64,000 bases of DNA from a virus, in the IMG/VR virus record IMGVR_UViG_3300021962_000040, positions 53,754 to 117,753 of that record; one strand, given 5' to 3'. Under the pieces are notes generated by a model. It saw nothing but the letters and a program-made list of their open reading frames with translations. It made no database searches and was not told where the DNA came from. The translations under genes and the position numbers were made by a program. This document shows positions 45,058 to 51,391 of this stretch, piece by piece. Numbering within the stretch: the stretch's first letter is position 1; each line of letters begins with the position of its first letter.

Positions 45058-46395
45058 ATGGGACTAGATCCAAAAAGACGGTTTTATTTAGATGGATATG
45101 GACAGCATCCTGAATGGTATACTTGGCATTATGAAATGCTCAAGAAACTTGTTGATGTAAATACAAGTATTAATAATCAGACAACTCAAGGTTTGTCTTT
45201 TGATCCTACTGCTTCAGATTCATTTGGCCGTTTAAGAACATCTGCTCCATTAACTTTATTTGATTCAAGCCATAGATATACAGACAATCAGCTTTGGTCA
45301 ACAGAGTCTGTGTCTGGTACAGCTGTATTTAACGGAGATCAAGGTTTAGTTGATTTGAATATCACAACAGCTGACGCTTCTAAAGTAATTAGAGAAACAA
45401 ATAAAGTCTTTGCTTATCAACCGGGTAAGTCACTTCTTGTTTTAAATACATTTGTGATGGGTACCCCTCAAGATGGACTTAGACAAAGAGTTGGTTACTT
45501 TGGAGATAAGAATGGATTTTACTTAGAACAACTAGGAACTGATATAGCCTTTGTAGAAAGAAGCTTAGTAAGTGGTTCTGTAACAAATACTCCTGTAGTA
45601 CAAAGTTCATGGAATGGGGATAAACTAGACGGAACTGGTGCTTCTGGATTGACTTTAGATTTAACTAAAGCTCAGATTCTTTGGATTGATTTAGAATGGT
45701 TAGGTGTTGGATCAGTACGCGTTGGATTTGTAATCAACGGTAAGTTTATTGTATGTCATACATTCAATCATGCAAATATCATTGGTAGTACCTATATTAC
45801 AACTGCCTCATTACCATTACGTTATGAGATTGAAAATGTCTTAGGTATTACATCAAGCAGCACTTTAAAACAAATTTGTTCTACAGTTATTTCTGAAGGT
45901 GGTTATGAGTTAAGAGGTTTGCAACAAGCTGTTGGAACTCCTATCTTAACACCTAGACTATTTGCTGTAGCTGGTACATATTATCCTATAGTATCTTTAC
46001 GTTTGAAGACTACAAGACTTGATGCTATTGCAATTGTTACTGCAATTTCATTACTTGGTACAGGAAACGGTAAAAGTTATCAATGGAGATTAGTAGCCGG
46101 TGCTACAACAACTAGTGGATCATGGACAGATGCTGGACCAAATTCTTCTGTAGAATATAATTTATCAGGAACAGCTGTAAGTGGTGGTAGAATCCTAGCT
46201 AGTGGTTATGTTAACTCATCTAACCAAGGATCACCAACAATAAACATATTAAAAGAAGCTCTCTTTGCTAATCAGTTAGAAAGAAACGGATTGACAGGAG
46301 TACCATATGAAGTTACAATAGAAGTAGCTGTAGCTACCACATCCGGTGGTGAAAGTGTTTATGCTTCAATGGACTGGGAGGAAGTAAGTAGATAA
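45058..46395 (+). CDS. Putative virion appendage / decoration protein
   Basis: A 445-residue protein, beta-rich, with SFGRLRTSAPLTLFDSSHRY at residues 55-75. That sequence is typical of a family of structural proteins in marine and other large phages, where it usually heads a beta-sandwich domain. The rest contains many Gly/Ser/Thr and no membrane segment. It lies between the tiny basic proteins and the lysis genes, near the fibre genes, so a surface or tail appendage is likely. The precise location on the particle cannot be told. Confidence 0.65.
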   Translation: MGLDPKRRFYLDGYGQHPEWYTWHYEMLKKLVDVNTSINNQTTQGLSFDPTASDSFGRLRTSAPLTLFDSSHRYTDNQLWSTESVSGTAVFNGDQGLVDLNITTADASKVIRETNKVFAYQPGKSLLVLNTFVMGTPQDGLRQRVGYFGDKNGFYLEQLGTDIAFVERSLVSGSVTNTPVVQSSWNGDKLDGTGASGLTLDLTKAQILWIDLEWLGVGSVRVGFVINGKFIVCHTFNHANIIGSTYITTASLPLRYEIENVLGITSSSTLKQICSTVISEGGYELRGLQQAVGTPILTPRLFAVAGTYYPIVSLRLKTTRLDAIAIVTAISLLGTGNGKSYQWRLVAGATTTSGSWTDAGPNSSVEYNLSGTAVSGGRILASGYVNSSNQGSPTINILKEALFANQLERNGLTGVPYEVTIEVAVATTSGGESVYASMDWEEVSR

Positions 46396-46399
46396 TAAA

Positions 46400-46903
46400 A
46401 TGAAAAAATTAGTCTTATTAATAGTATTAAGTAGTCTCTTGGCATCTTGTGTTGTTACAAGAAAGCAAAGAGAAAAGATCTGTAATGAGTGTAAAACTCA
46501 TACTACAGAATATATCCGTGACAGCATCTATATAAAGGATACTGTGGTTTCCGTAGAACCTGATAGTTCTGCAATTGAAGCATTATTAGAATGTGATAGC
46601 TTGGGTCGTGTGAAGATTGTTGAGATGTCAAGTCTTCAGGGTAAGGTAGTTAATCTGGAGTTAGCTTTAAAGAACAATAGATTAAAAACAAAAGCCAAAA
46701 TAGATACAATTAAAGTATACGTTCCAGGTGCAACAGAAGTACGTTATAGAATCAAAGAGGTTCAGATTGAAAAGCCTGTGACTATTTATAAAGATTACTG
46801 GTGGAAATGGCCTTTACTTATATGGGCACTGTTTGCAACTATAGTATTAGTGATTGTGTTTAGAAAAACAATATTCAGTTTCATAAAAACATTAATAGCA
46901 TGA
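46400..46903 (+). CDS. Unimolecular spanin (lipoprotein with C-terminal membrane anchor)
   Basis: A 167-residue protein with a lipoprotein signal (MKKLVLLIVLSSLLASC; lipobox L-A-S-C17), a periplasmic stretch of helix and strands (residues 18-135), and a C-terminal transmembrane segment (WPLLIWALFATIVLVIVF, about 139-156) followed by basic residues. An outer-membrane lipid anchor and an inner-membrane anchor in one chain is the defining layout of u-spanins, which fuse the two membranes at lysis. The next gene, a holin-like protein, overlaps by 4 nt, supporting a lysis role. The lipobox and anchor are seen; function is inferred. Confidence 0.75.
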   Translation: MKKLVLLIVLSSLLASCVVTRKQREKICNECKTHTTEYIRDSIYIKDTVVSVEPDSSAIEALLECDSLGRVKIVEMSSLQGKVVNLELALKNNRLKTKAKIDTIKVYVPGATEVRYRIKEVQIEKPVTIYKDYWWKWPLLIWALFATIVLVIVFRKTIFSFIKTLIA

Positions 46904-47133
46904 CACCAAAATATAGATTAAGAGAAGGAGTAACTACCTTTATTGGATTACTCTTTTTGATTTCAGCATTAGCTATGGTTGTAATGAATCTTTTCTTTGA
47001 GAAAGACTTTGCAGCTTGGTCTACAATCATTCCTATCTCATTACTGGGATGGGTATTCTTGTGGGCTAAAAACTCTTTACTTGAGGGTATTACTTTAGGA
47101 CTATTTAAAGTTAAAGGAAATGAAGAAGGATAG
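46900..47133 (+). CDS. Holin-like membrane protein
   Basis: A 77-residue protein with two hydrophobic segments (VTTFIGLLFLISALAMVVMN at 11-30 and IIPISLLGWVFLWA at 43-56) and a charged C-terminus, the size and topology of class II holins. It overlaps the u-spanin gene (ATGA) and the following basic gene. No endolysin gene is recognised beside it, so its partner might be elsewhere or be the transglycosylase domain at 8115. Confidence 0.55.
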   Translation: MTPKYRLREGVTTFIGLLFLISALAMVVMNLFFEKDFAAWSTIIPISLLGWVFLWAKNSLLEGITLGLFKVKGNEEG

Positions 47134-47425
47134 CCGTTTAGAAAAAGCCGGTGTAGAAGGTTTTAATAAACCTAAAAGAACACCATCACATCCAACAAAG
47201 TCTCACGTTGTTGTAGCTAAAGAAGGAGAGCAAGTTAAGACTATCCGCTTTGGTCAGCAAGGTGTTAAGACTAATCAAACTGTTGGTCAGAGAGAGGCTT
47301 TTAAATCTAGACATGCTAAGAACATTTCTAAGGGTAAGATGAGTGCGGCTTATTGGGCAGACAAAGTAAAATGGAGCCCAAGCAAGACTGCATCACCTAG
47401 CAAGAAATGGAAGAAAGGCAGCTAA
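47120..47425 (+). CDS. Small basic conserved protein (RFGQQGV / SAAYWADKVKW family)
   Basis: A 101-residue Lys-rich protein. It has TIRFGQQGVKTNQTVGQREA followed by FKSRHAKNI, KGKMSAAYWADKVKWSPSK and a basic tail. This RFGQQGV...RHAKNIxKGKMSAAYWADKVKW arrangement is one I recognise as a conserved small protein of unknown function in many phages. It starts 14 nt before the end of the holin-like gene. Likely nucleic-acid associated given its charge. Confidence 0.7.
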   Translation: MKKDSRLEKAGVEGFNKPKRTPSHPTKSHVVVAKEGEQVKTIRFGQQGVKTNQTVGQREAFKSRHAKNISKGKMSAAYWADKVKWSPSKTASPSKKWKKGS

Positions 47426-47440
47426 AAATTCAGTAATTAT

Positions 47441-47457
47441 TTGTATATTAATATATA
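47441..47457 (+). promoter_or_regulatory. Candidate phage promoter (TTGTATATTA motif)
   Basis: TTGTATATTA followed directly by ATATATAA, 20 nt before the fibre gene start at 47470. It is the fourth copy of the motif found in rightward intergenic gaps. Confidence 0.4.
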
Positions 47458-47469
47458 ACAACAACTACA

Positions 47470-48597
47470 ATGGCAACATTTATACAAGAAGTATTAGGAC
47501 TTCTAGCAAAAAAGAAAACAGTAAATACTCTTATCAAAGATAAAGATTACTTTGAGTTAGGTAGAAAAAGAGATAGCAAACTTGTAACGGGTGGTTATAG
47601 TCCGGAAATGGATGCTCTTGCTATTAAAGCAGAGGATCTTATGTGTGTTATGTTAAGTAACACATTACAAGGTGGTGTTAACTATGTTCCTATTTTTTCT
47701 CCTCCAATCCCTGGATCTAACTGTCCTAAAGGACCTTTAGTAAATTCTAAACTTTATCAGAATCCTAGTACAGGTACTCTTGAGTTTAAAGATGATGCTA
47801 AATTTGAGCACGGTGTAATTGACACTGCAGGTTCTTATGGTACTGCAGGTCAAGTACTTGCATCAACAGTAACTGGTGTGCAATGGGTTACTAATGGTTC
47901 AGGTACTGTAACATCAGTAGATGTTTCTGGTGGTACAACCGGTTTAACATTTAGTGGTGGTCCTATTACAGGTAGCGGTATTCTTACTTTAGGTGGAGTT
48001 CTTGCTCCTGCTAATGGTGGTGACCAAGTTGTAACAATTACTGCAGGTGCCAACGTAACTGTAACAGGATCTTATCCTAACTTTACTGTTGCTGCAACAG
48101 CTACTTCAGTTCCAAAAGCTTATTTATCAGCACAATGGAAAGGTACAATTAACCCATACTTTCCTATTCCTAATACAGGCTTGCCTGTAGAGATTCCTTT
48201 TGACAATACATATTATGCGTTCAATGATGGAGGTGCTGCTGGTATTGGATTTTATAATCCAACTCCAACTGAAGCAAGATTTGTAATTGGTCAAACTGGA
48301 TTATACAAAGTTTCATTAAGCTTGAATCTAGATAATCAAAGTGAAACACTTGTCACAGCTTTGAGAGCTTTCTTATTTGACAATACAATTGGTCAAAGAG
48401 TGTTGCAGTTAATCTATGATGTCCCTGCAACATCTTCTATTGACAATTTAAGATTATACAAAGGTTCTTCAGACTTTATATTAACAGCATCACATGAGTA
48501 TTCTATCATTGTTGATGCTAATGGTAGTGGATCAGGTAGCAATCCTGTTTATAACTATGCTGTTACTGATATCACCTTTGAGTCAATCAAGATTTAA
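47470..48597 (+). CDS. Tail/head fibre with C-terminal C1q/TNF-like domain
   Basis: A 375-residue protein. Residues 1-35 form an anchor helix (VLGLLAKKKTVNTLIKDKDY) like that of the 105-residue protein at 44075. Residues 130-200 hold the classic fibre repeat GTVTSVDVSGGTTGLTFSGG followed by a GSGILTL turn. Residues 215-375 look like a jelly-roll of the C1q/TNF type (YLSAQWKGT start, FVIGQTGLYKVSLSLN strand). Trimeric fibre with a receptor-binding tip is the likely role. Its end overlaps the convergent gene 48583-48888 by 15 nt. Confidence 0.75.
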   Translation: MATFIQEVLGLLAKKKTVNTLIKDKDYFELGRKRDSKLVTGGYSPEMDALAIKAEDLMCVMLSNTLQGGVNYVPIFSPPIPGSNCPKGPLVNSKLYQNPSTGTLEFKDDAKFEHGVIDTAGSYGTAGQVLASTVTGVQWVTNGSGTVTSVDVSGGTTGLTFSGGPITGSGILTLGGVLAPANGGDQVVTITAGANVTVTGSYPNFTVAATATSVPKAYLSAQWKGTINPYFPIPNTGLPVEIPFDNTYYAFNDGGAAGIGFYNPTPTEARFVIGQTGLYKVSLSLNLDNQSETLVTALRAFLFDNTIGQRVLQLIYDVPATSSIDNLRLYKGSSDFILTASHEYSIIVDANGSGSGSNPVYNYAVTDITFESIKI

Positions 48598-48888
48598 TCT
48601 TTTAAATTTAGGGGAGCATCCCAATAAGATGCTCCTTCTTATACTGTCTTTAATGTACTTAGAGGTCTTCAATTTTTTGAGGACTTCTTCCATTATATCC
48701 TCAAACAGTTTCTGATCAATCTCATACTGGTCATAGGGTATAACTCTTTGACCATGTTCATTTATAGGGGACTCTTCAATTAATAAATCAAAGTCAACCG
48801 GTGGAGTAGATGCAGCATATAACTCACGATAAATCTGCATCATTGCGTCTTCTATTCTTTTTTGTTTCACAATCTTACTAGCTTTCAT
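48583..48888 (-). CDS. Conserved phage protein of unknown function
   Basis: A 101-residue protein starting MKASKIVKQKRIEDAMMQIY. The middle (VDFDLLIEESPINEHGQRVI) and the end (RSILLGCSPKFKRL) are conserved features I associate with small proteins of Bacteroidota phages; function unknown. Its 3' end lies on a hairpin that may serve as terminator for the convergent fibre gene. The start overlaps the upstream gene by 11 nt, so it is translated from the leftward small-gene operon. Confidence 0.65.
   Translation of the reverse strand: MKASKIVKQKRIEDAMMQIYRELYAASTPPVDFDLLIEESPINEHGQRVIPYDQYEIDQKLFEDIMEEVLKKLKTSKYIKDSIRRSILLGCSPKFKRLNLD
48613..48635. terminator. Hairpin at the fibre gene 3' end
   Basis: GGAGCATC (48613-48620) pairs with GATGCTCC (48628-48635) over eight base pairs with a seven-base loop, just past the fibre stop codon at 48597 and followed by TTCTT on the plus strand. 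It also encodes the GCS residues of the overlapping leftward gene. Confidence 0.55.
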
Positions 48889-49060
48889 TAACTACTGATA
48901 TCTGGACTTTTTTAAGAAAGTTATCAAACTCTCTCTCAGAAATCCATCTGGGTTTTTGTAAATACATTACAGGTGAATGAACTGACCCATCTACTTTATA
49001 GATAATCACGGACTTTCTAATACTTCTACTTTTGTCTATATAGTATTTTACTTCCGGCAT
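48878..49060 (-). CDS. Small phage protein of unknown function
   Basis: A 60-residue protein starting MPEVKYYIDKSRSIRKSVII. It has no recognised motif or membrane segment. Its start lies within the end of the upstream gene (13-nt overlap) and its end overlaps the next gene by 11 nt, the same packing seen for its neighbours, which supports it as real. Probably one of the accessory small proteins of the early leftward block. Confidence 0.55.
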   Translation of the reverse strand: MPEVKYYIDKSRSIRKSVIIYKVDGSVHSPVMYLQKPRWISEREFDNFLKKVQISVVNES

Positions 49061-49296
49061 AATTCTGTAATCTTATCTTCAACAAGTCTTTCTTGTACTT
49101 TATCAAGACCTGTGCAATAGAATCTACCTTCACCAAACTTTGCTTTGATTTGGCTGTAAGTAAATCCGGGCTTCTTTATAAAGTCTTGGAATTGTTTATC
49201 CAACCACTCTGTAAATTCTGGTATATCTATACCAAGACCATAATGACCTTCTTCAAGGTGCTCCTTATACTTCTCATTAAATTGTTCTGATGTCAT
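49048..49296 (-). CDS. Small phage protein of unknown function
   Basis: An 82-residue protein when started at the ATG at 49296 (MTSEQFNEKYKEHLEEGHYG), which overlaps the upstream stop codon as ATGA; a longer frame to 49347 would run into the upstream gene and lacks this coupling. The sequence GLGIDIPEFTEWLDKQF is helical and acidic. No known domain is recognised. Confidence 0.55.
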   Translation of the reverse strand: MTSEQFNEKYKEHLEEGHYGLGIDIPEFTEWLDKQFQDFIKKPGFTYSQIKAKFGEGRFYCTGLDKVQERLVEDKITELCRK

Positions 49297-49535
49297 GTGT
49301 ATGAAATTATAGGGTGTTGATGTTTTTCTAAACCACAGTTTACACACTTAGTAGCAGAACTGTTTGAAGGATCTGGTGTAAAAGCAGCACAAAGTCTTGT
49401 GGTTGATGTACCGGTGGTTATTGTAGTTGTTACTGTACTTTGCGGACAATGTAAGCACATTGAAGTAGTGGGAGAGTAAACTCTTTTACATTTAGGACAC
49501 TCCCATCCTTGATTAATAAAATTGTAATTATACAT
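49293..49535 (-). CDS. Small zinc-finger protein
   Basis: An 80-residue protein with two zinc-knuckle pairs, C13-x2-C16 and C27-x2-C30 (WECPKCKRVY, then MCLHC), followed by a Thr/Ser-rich linker (TTTITTGTSTTR) and a further CVNC pair with two His residues near the C-terminus. The four-cysteine ribbon probably binds one zinc. Such proteins may bind nucleic acid or the host transcription machinery, but nothing in the sequence decides. Overlaps its downstream neighbour by four bases. Confidence 0.65.
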   Translation of the reverse strand: MYNYNFINQGWECPKCKRVYSPTTSMCLHCPQSTVTTTITTGTSTTRLCAAFTPDPSNSSATKCVNCGLEKHQHPIISYT

Positions 49536-49782
49536 TGTTATCTTTATTAGTGTTGGTTGGAAAATCTCTAGCTATCTTTTCATTGATAGCCTCAGCAATA
49601 AACTTACCTACAGTATCTTGAAATACTGCAGCTTCAATCTCGGTTTCAAATTCATTTTGCAATGCACCCCATCCTCTAATCTCTCCTACCATTTGAGAAC
49701 CTCCATCATCATTTTGTTTGCTCCATAAATACTGACCCCATTGGTCATAGTAAACATCTTTAAGCCATTCTTTTAATGTCAT
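49528..49782 (-). CDS. Conserved phage protein of unknown function
   Basis: An 84-residue protein starting MTLKEWLKDVYYDQWGQYLW. It contains GEIRGWGALQNEF followed by helices FQDTVGKFIAEAINEKI, a pattern I have seen in small proteins of Bacteroidota phages; function unknown. The ATG is preceded by the 24-bp ribosome-binding element described at 49780-49803 and overlaps the upstream stop codon (ATGA). Confidence 0.6.
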   Translation of the reverse strand: MTLKEWLKDVYYDQWGQYLWSKQNDDGGSQMVGEIRGWGALQNEFETEIEAAVFQDTVGKFIAEAINEKIARDFPTNTNKDNNV

Positions 49783-50024
49783 TGCTCACCTCCTCCGTAG
49801 GTTTCGTTGTAGTATTGTTCACCAGTTATTGGTAATGTACTTTCAGGATAATCAATTCCATGAACTGTTCCTTTGTTGTATGCAGTTTCAATTCTTTCCT
49901 TCTCCATTTCTTTGGCTTTGTTATGCCCAGTAATAAAAGCATTTCTTTCTGAATTACTGAATGGATAAAGTTTCATTGCCAATTCTGCAACATCCACTGC
50001 CGTTTGTTGTTTATTGTTTGTCAT
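49779..50024 (-). CDS. Small phage protein with duplicated start and C-terminal sequence
   Basis: An 81-residue protein. It begins MTNNKQQ, exactly as the next upstream gene (50030-50230), because a 26-bp stretch is repeated. It ends YNETYGGGEQ, exactly as the 46-residue protein at 50227-50367. The middle (ELAMKLYPFSNSERNAF, then FITGHNKAKEMEKERI) is helical and resembles small DUF-like proteins of unknown function. The C-terminal codons double as the ribosome-binding site of the following gene. Confidence 0.6.
   Translation of the reverse strand: MTNNKQQTAVDVAELAMKLYPFSNSERNAFITGHNKAKEMEKERIETAYNKGTVHGIDYPESTLPITGEQYYNETYGGGEQ
49780..49803 (-). repeat. 24-bp coupling element, copy A
   Basis: One of three identical 24-bp copies (others at 50228-50251 and 50365-50388). 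Read leftward it carries GGAGGAGGTGAGCA before ATG, an unusually strong Shine-Dalgarno for this genome. Here it also encodes the protein end TYGGGEQ. Confidence 0.85.
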
Positions 50025-50028
50025 TGCT
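50003..50028 (-). repeat. 26-bp repeat at a gene start, copy 1
   Basis: Identical over 26 bp to 50209-50234. It covers the codons for MTNNKQQ plus four bases upstream, so two adjacent genes have the same N-terminus. Marks a duplication of the start region. Confidence 0.8.
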
Positions 50029-50029
50029 T

Positions 50030-50230
50030 TTAAATATAAAAATTTATATCTTCAAATTTTATTTCAGTTATAGAATCATCCATAATTTCTTTATTACTAT
50101 GTCCAATTACTATAACGGAATAATACTTACCATCCAATTCATACACTTGGTATGCGGAATCCTTAACCCATTCACCTTCTCCGATGAATTTTGCTTTATC
50201 TAAATCTATTTGTTGTTTATTGTTTGTCAT
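50030..50230 (-). CDS. Small phage protein of unknown function
   Basis: A 66-residue protein starting MTNNKQQ, from the duplicated start. The rest (KFIGEGEWVKDSAYQVYELD, then GKYYSVIVIGHS) looks like a small beta-rich fold. Its ATG overlaps the upstream 46-residue gene's stop (ATGA) and follows copy B of the 24-bp ribosome-binding element. No motif suggests function. Confidence 0.6.
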   Translation of the reverse strand: MTNNKQQIDLDKAKFIGEGEWVKDSAYQVYELDGKYYSVIVIGHSNKEIMDDSITEIKFEDINFYI

Positions 50231-50234
50231 TGCT
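50209..50234 (-). repeat. 26-bp repeat at a gene start, copy 2
   Basis: Identical to 50003-50028. Overlaps copy B of the 24-bp element by seven bases. Confidence 0.8.
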
Positions 50235-50367
50235 CACCTCCTCCGTAGGTTTCGTTATAAGTGTATTCCTTTTGTTGTTCTGCCAAAATCTCTTTACCTC
50301 TTTTAGAGATAATATTATGTGCATCATTAATAAAAATGCTCTTAATTGCGTTCCATATATATTTCAT
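50227..50367 (-). CDS. 46-residue protein ending in YGGGEQ
   Basis: Reads MKYIWNAIKSIFINDAHNII and then KRGKEILAEQQKEYTYNETY, ending GGGEQ. The ATG follows copy C of the 24-bp ribosome-binding element with the normal spacing, and the stop overlaps the next gene (ATGA), so it fits the operon perfectly despite its size. Its last ten residues are the same as those of the protein at 49779-50024. The N-terminal helix is amphipathic. Function unknown. Confidence 0.6.
   Translation of the reverse strand: MKYIWNAIKSIFINDAHNIISKRGKEILAEQQKEYTYNETYGGGEQ
50228..50251 (-). repeat. 24-bp coupling element, copy B
   Basis: Identical to copies A and C. As in copy A it encodes TYGGGEQ and provides the ribosome-binding site for the next gene; the identity extends a few bases further (TCGTT on the plus strand). 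Confidence 0.85.
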
Positions 50368-50388
50368 TGCTCACCTCCTCCGTAGGTT
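50365..50388 (-). repeat. 24-bp coupling element, copy C
   Basis: Identical to copies A and B but placed after a stop codon, so here it is a pure non-coding ribosome-binding site before the 46-residue gene. Confidence 0.85.
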
Positions 50389-50614
50389 ATTGAGGACTAA
50401 GTCCACATTTATGTTTATGTTGTACATACCACATGATTCTAAATCTATATAGCACAAAGAAATATGTGTCAAATTCATTTATCTCATCAGTTGTTTTGTA
50501 TATCCCTGTGTGATAAACTGACTTCGGTAATTTCACATTCTTTGCAGATTTAGGAAATATATTAAATGCAATAGAATGCCTCTTTGTTAATTGAAAACTT
50601 TTATACATACTCAT
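50387..50614 (-). CDS. Small phage protein of unknown function
   Basis: A 75-residue protein starting MSMYKSFQLTKRHSIAFNIF and ending HKCGLSPQ. It is basic and rich in aromatic residues (DTYFFVLYRFRIMWYVQHK), possibly a small membrane-associated or nucleic-acid binding protein. It overlaps the upstream gene by four bases and its stop codon opens copy C of the 24-bp element. No family is recognised. Confidence 0.55.
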   Translation of the reverse strand: MSMYKSFQLTKRHSIAFNIFPKSAKNVKLPKSVYHTGIYKTTDEINEFDTYFFVLYRFRIMWYVQHKHKCGLSPQ

Positions 50615-50955
50615 CTTTTTAGAATTTCTAATACATAAATTGAGTTCTTAGTTCTGAACCTAATCTTATTCTTCTTTACATAAAAGAGTTCAGTAATTGC
50701 AGTGGTTTGCCATGTGAATGATATCCTTGGATCAAGAATCAAAGATCTACCTACTGCAGGTTCATCATATGCTTTTTTAAAACTACCATCAAAATTAAAC
50801 TCAAGCCATTTAATACTGGTACCTCTTTTAGTTAAACCATCAGACTCTCTAGTGAGTTTATACTGAAAACGTTTAGGTACACTTAGTTTCATTTTGTCTT
50901 GCTCTAAAACTTCCGCTATAGAGTCATCCTTTCTAGATTTTTTATTAACTGTCAT
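50611..50955 (-). CDS. Phage protein of unknown function
   Basis: A 114-residue protein, basic at the N-terminus (MTVNKKSRKDDSIAEVLEQD), with alternating strands later (SIKWLEFNFDGSF, then ITELFYVKKNKIRFRTKN) that suggest a small beta-barrel. The start overlaps the upstream gene by 11 nt and the end overlaps the downstream gene by 4 nt. No known domain is seen. Confidence 0.6.
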   Translation of the reverse strand: MTVNKKSRKDDSIAEVLEQDKMKLSVPKRFQYKLTRESDGLTKRGTSIKWLEFNFDGSFKKAYDEPAVGRSLILDPRISFTWQTTAITELFYVKKNKIRFRTKNSIYVLEILKR

Positions 50956-51244
50956 GGCCTTTGTATTTTACATATTCAATACTCATGTTTGTAACAACTT
51001 GCTGCAAGAGCATCATTAACTCCATAGCTTTATTATAGTCAAGATCTTTTTGATTAATCTTGGTTAGAATTTTAATGCCATTTCCATCATCACGTAATTT
51101 CATTACCGTGGTTTCTCTGACATGTTCAGACCATTCTTCTGAGTTACTGTATTTGAGTTCAAATACTAAACCCTTGTCTGTCATATATTCATGTAGAACA
51201 TAATCAAATTTTCCTTCTACTAATACTATTGTTTGTTTTTCCAT
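50945..51244 (-). CDS. Phage protein of unknown function
   Basis: A 99-residue protein starting MEKQTIVLVEGKFDYVLHEY. Charged strands and one helix (MELMMLLQQVVTNMSIEYV) are visible, but no recognised motif. A terminator-like hairpin (51256-51303) lies 11 nt before its ATG, so its transcription probably depends on read-through from the DUF932-type gene. Confidence 0.6.
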   Translation of the reverse strand: MEKQTIVLVEGKFDYVLHEYMTDKGLVFELKYSNSEEWSEHVRETTVMKLRDDGNGIKILTKINQKDLDYNKAMELMMLLQQVVTNMSIEYVKYKGHDS

Positions 51245-51255
51245 TGTTTCTTTTT

Positions 51256-51303
51256 AAAAGAGAGCCCGGATAGGACAGGCCGCTATCCGGGGTTGGTTCT
51301 CTC
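51256..51303 (-). terminator. Bulged terminator-like hairpin before the 51244 start
   Basis: Read leftward: outer stem GAGAG/CTCTC, a one-sided seven-base bulge, inner stem CCCGGATAG/CTATCCGGG of nine base pairs with a nine-base loop, then UUUU. Very GC-rich for this genome. The downstream ATG is 11 nt away. Confidence 0.65.
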
Positions 51304-51316
51304 AGCTAGTTTAACC

Positions 51317-51391
51317 CTAAAACCTGTCTTTATTTTTCATGAGTCCTCTAATAATAAGGATGCCTCCAATAAGTGTTAATACTATCCACAT
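51317..51391 (-). CDS. 24-residue single-pass membrane peptide
   Basis: Reads MWIVLTLIGGILIIRGLMKN followed by KDRF. The ATG overlaps the stop codon of the DUF932-type gene (TAATG), the same coupling used by accepted gene pairs in this genome. It has one hydrophobic segment (residues 2-16) and a basic end, so it would insert with the C-terminus inside. Too short for usual gene callers. It could instead be chance; conservation in relatives would decide. Confidence 0.4.
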   Translation of the reverse strand: MWIVLTLIGGILIIRGLMKNKDRF

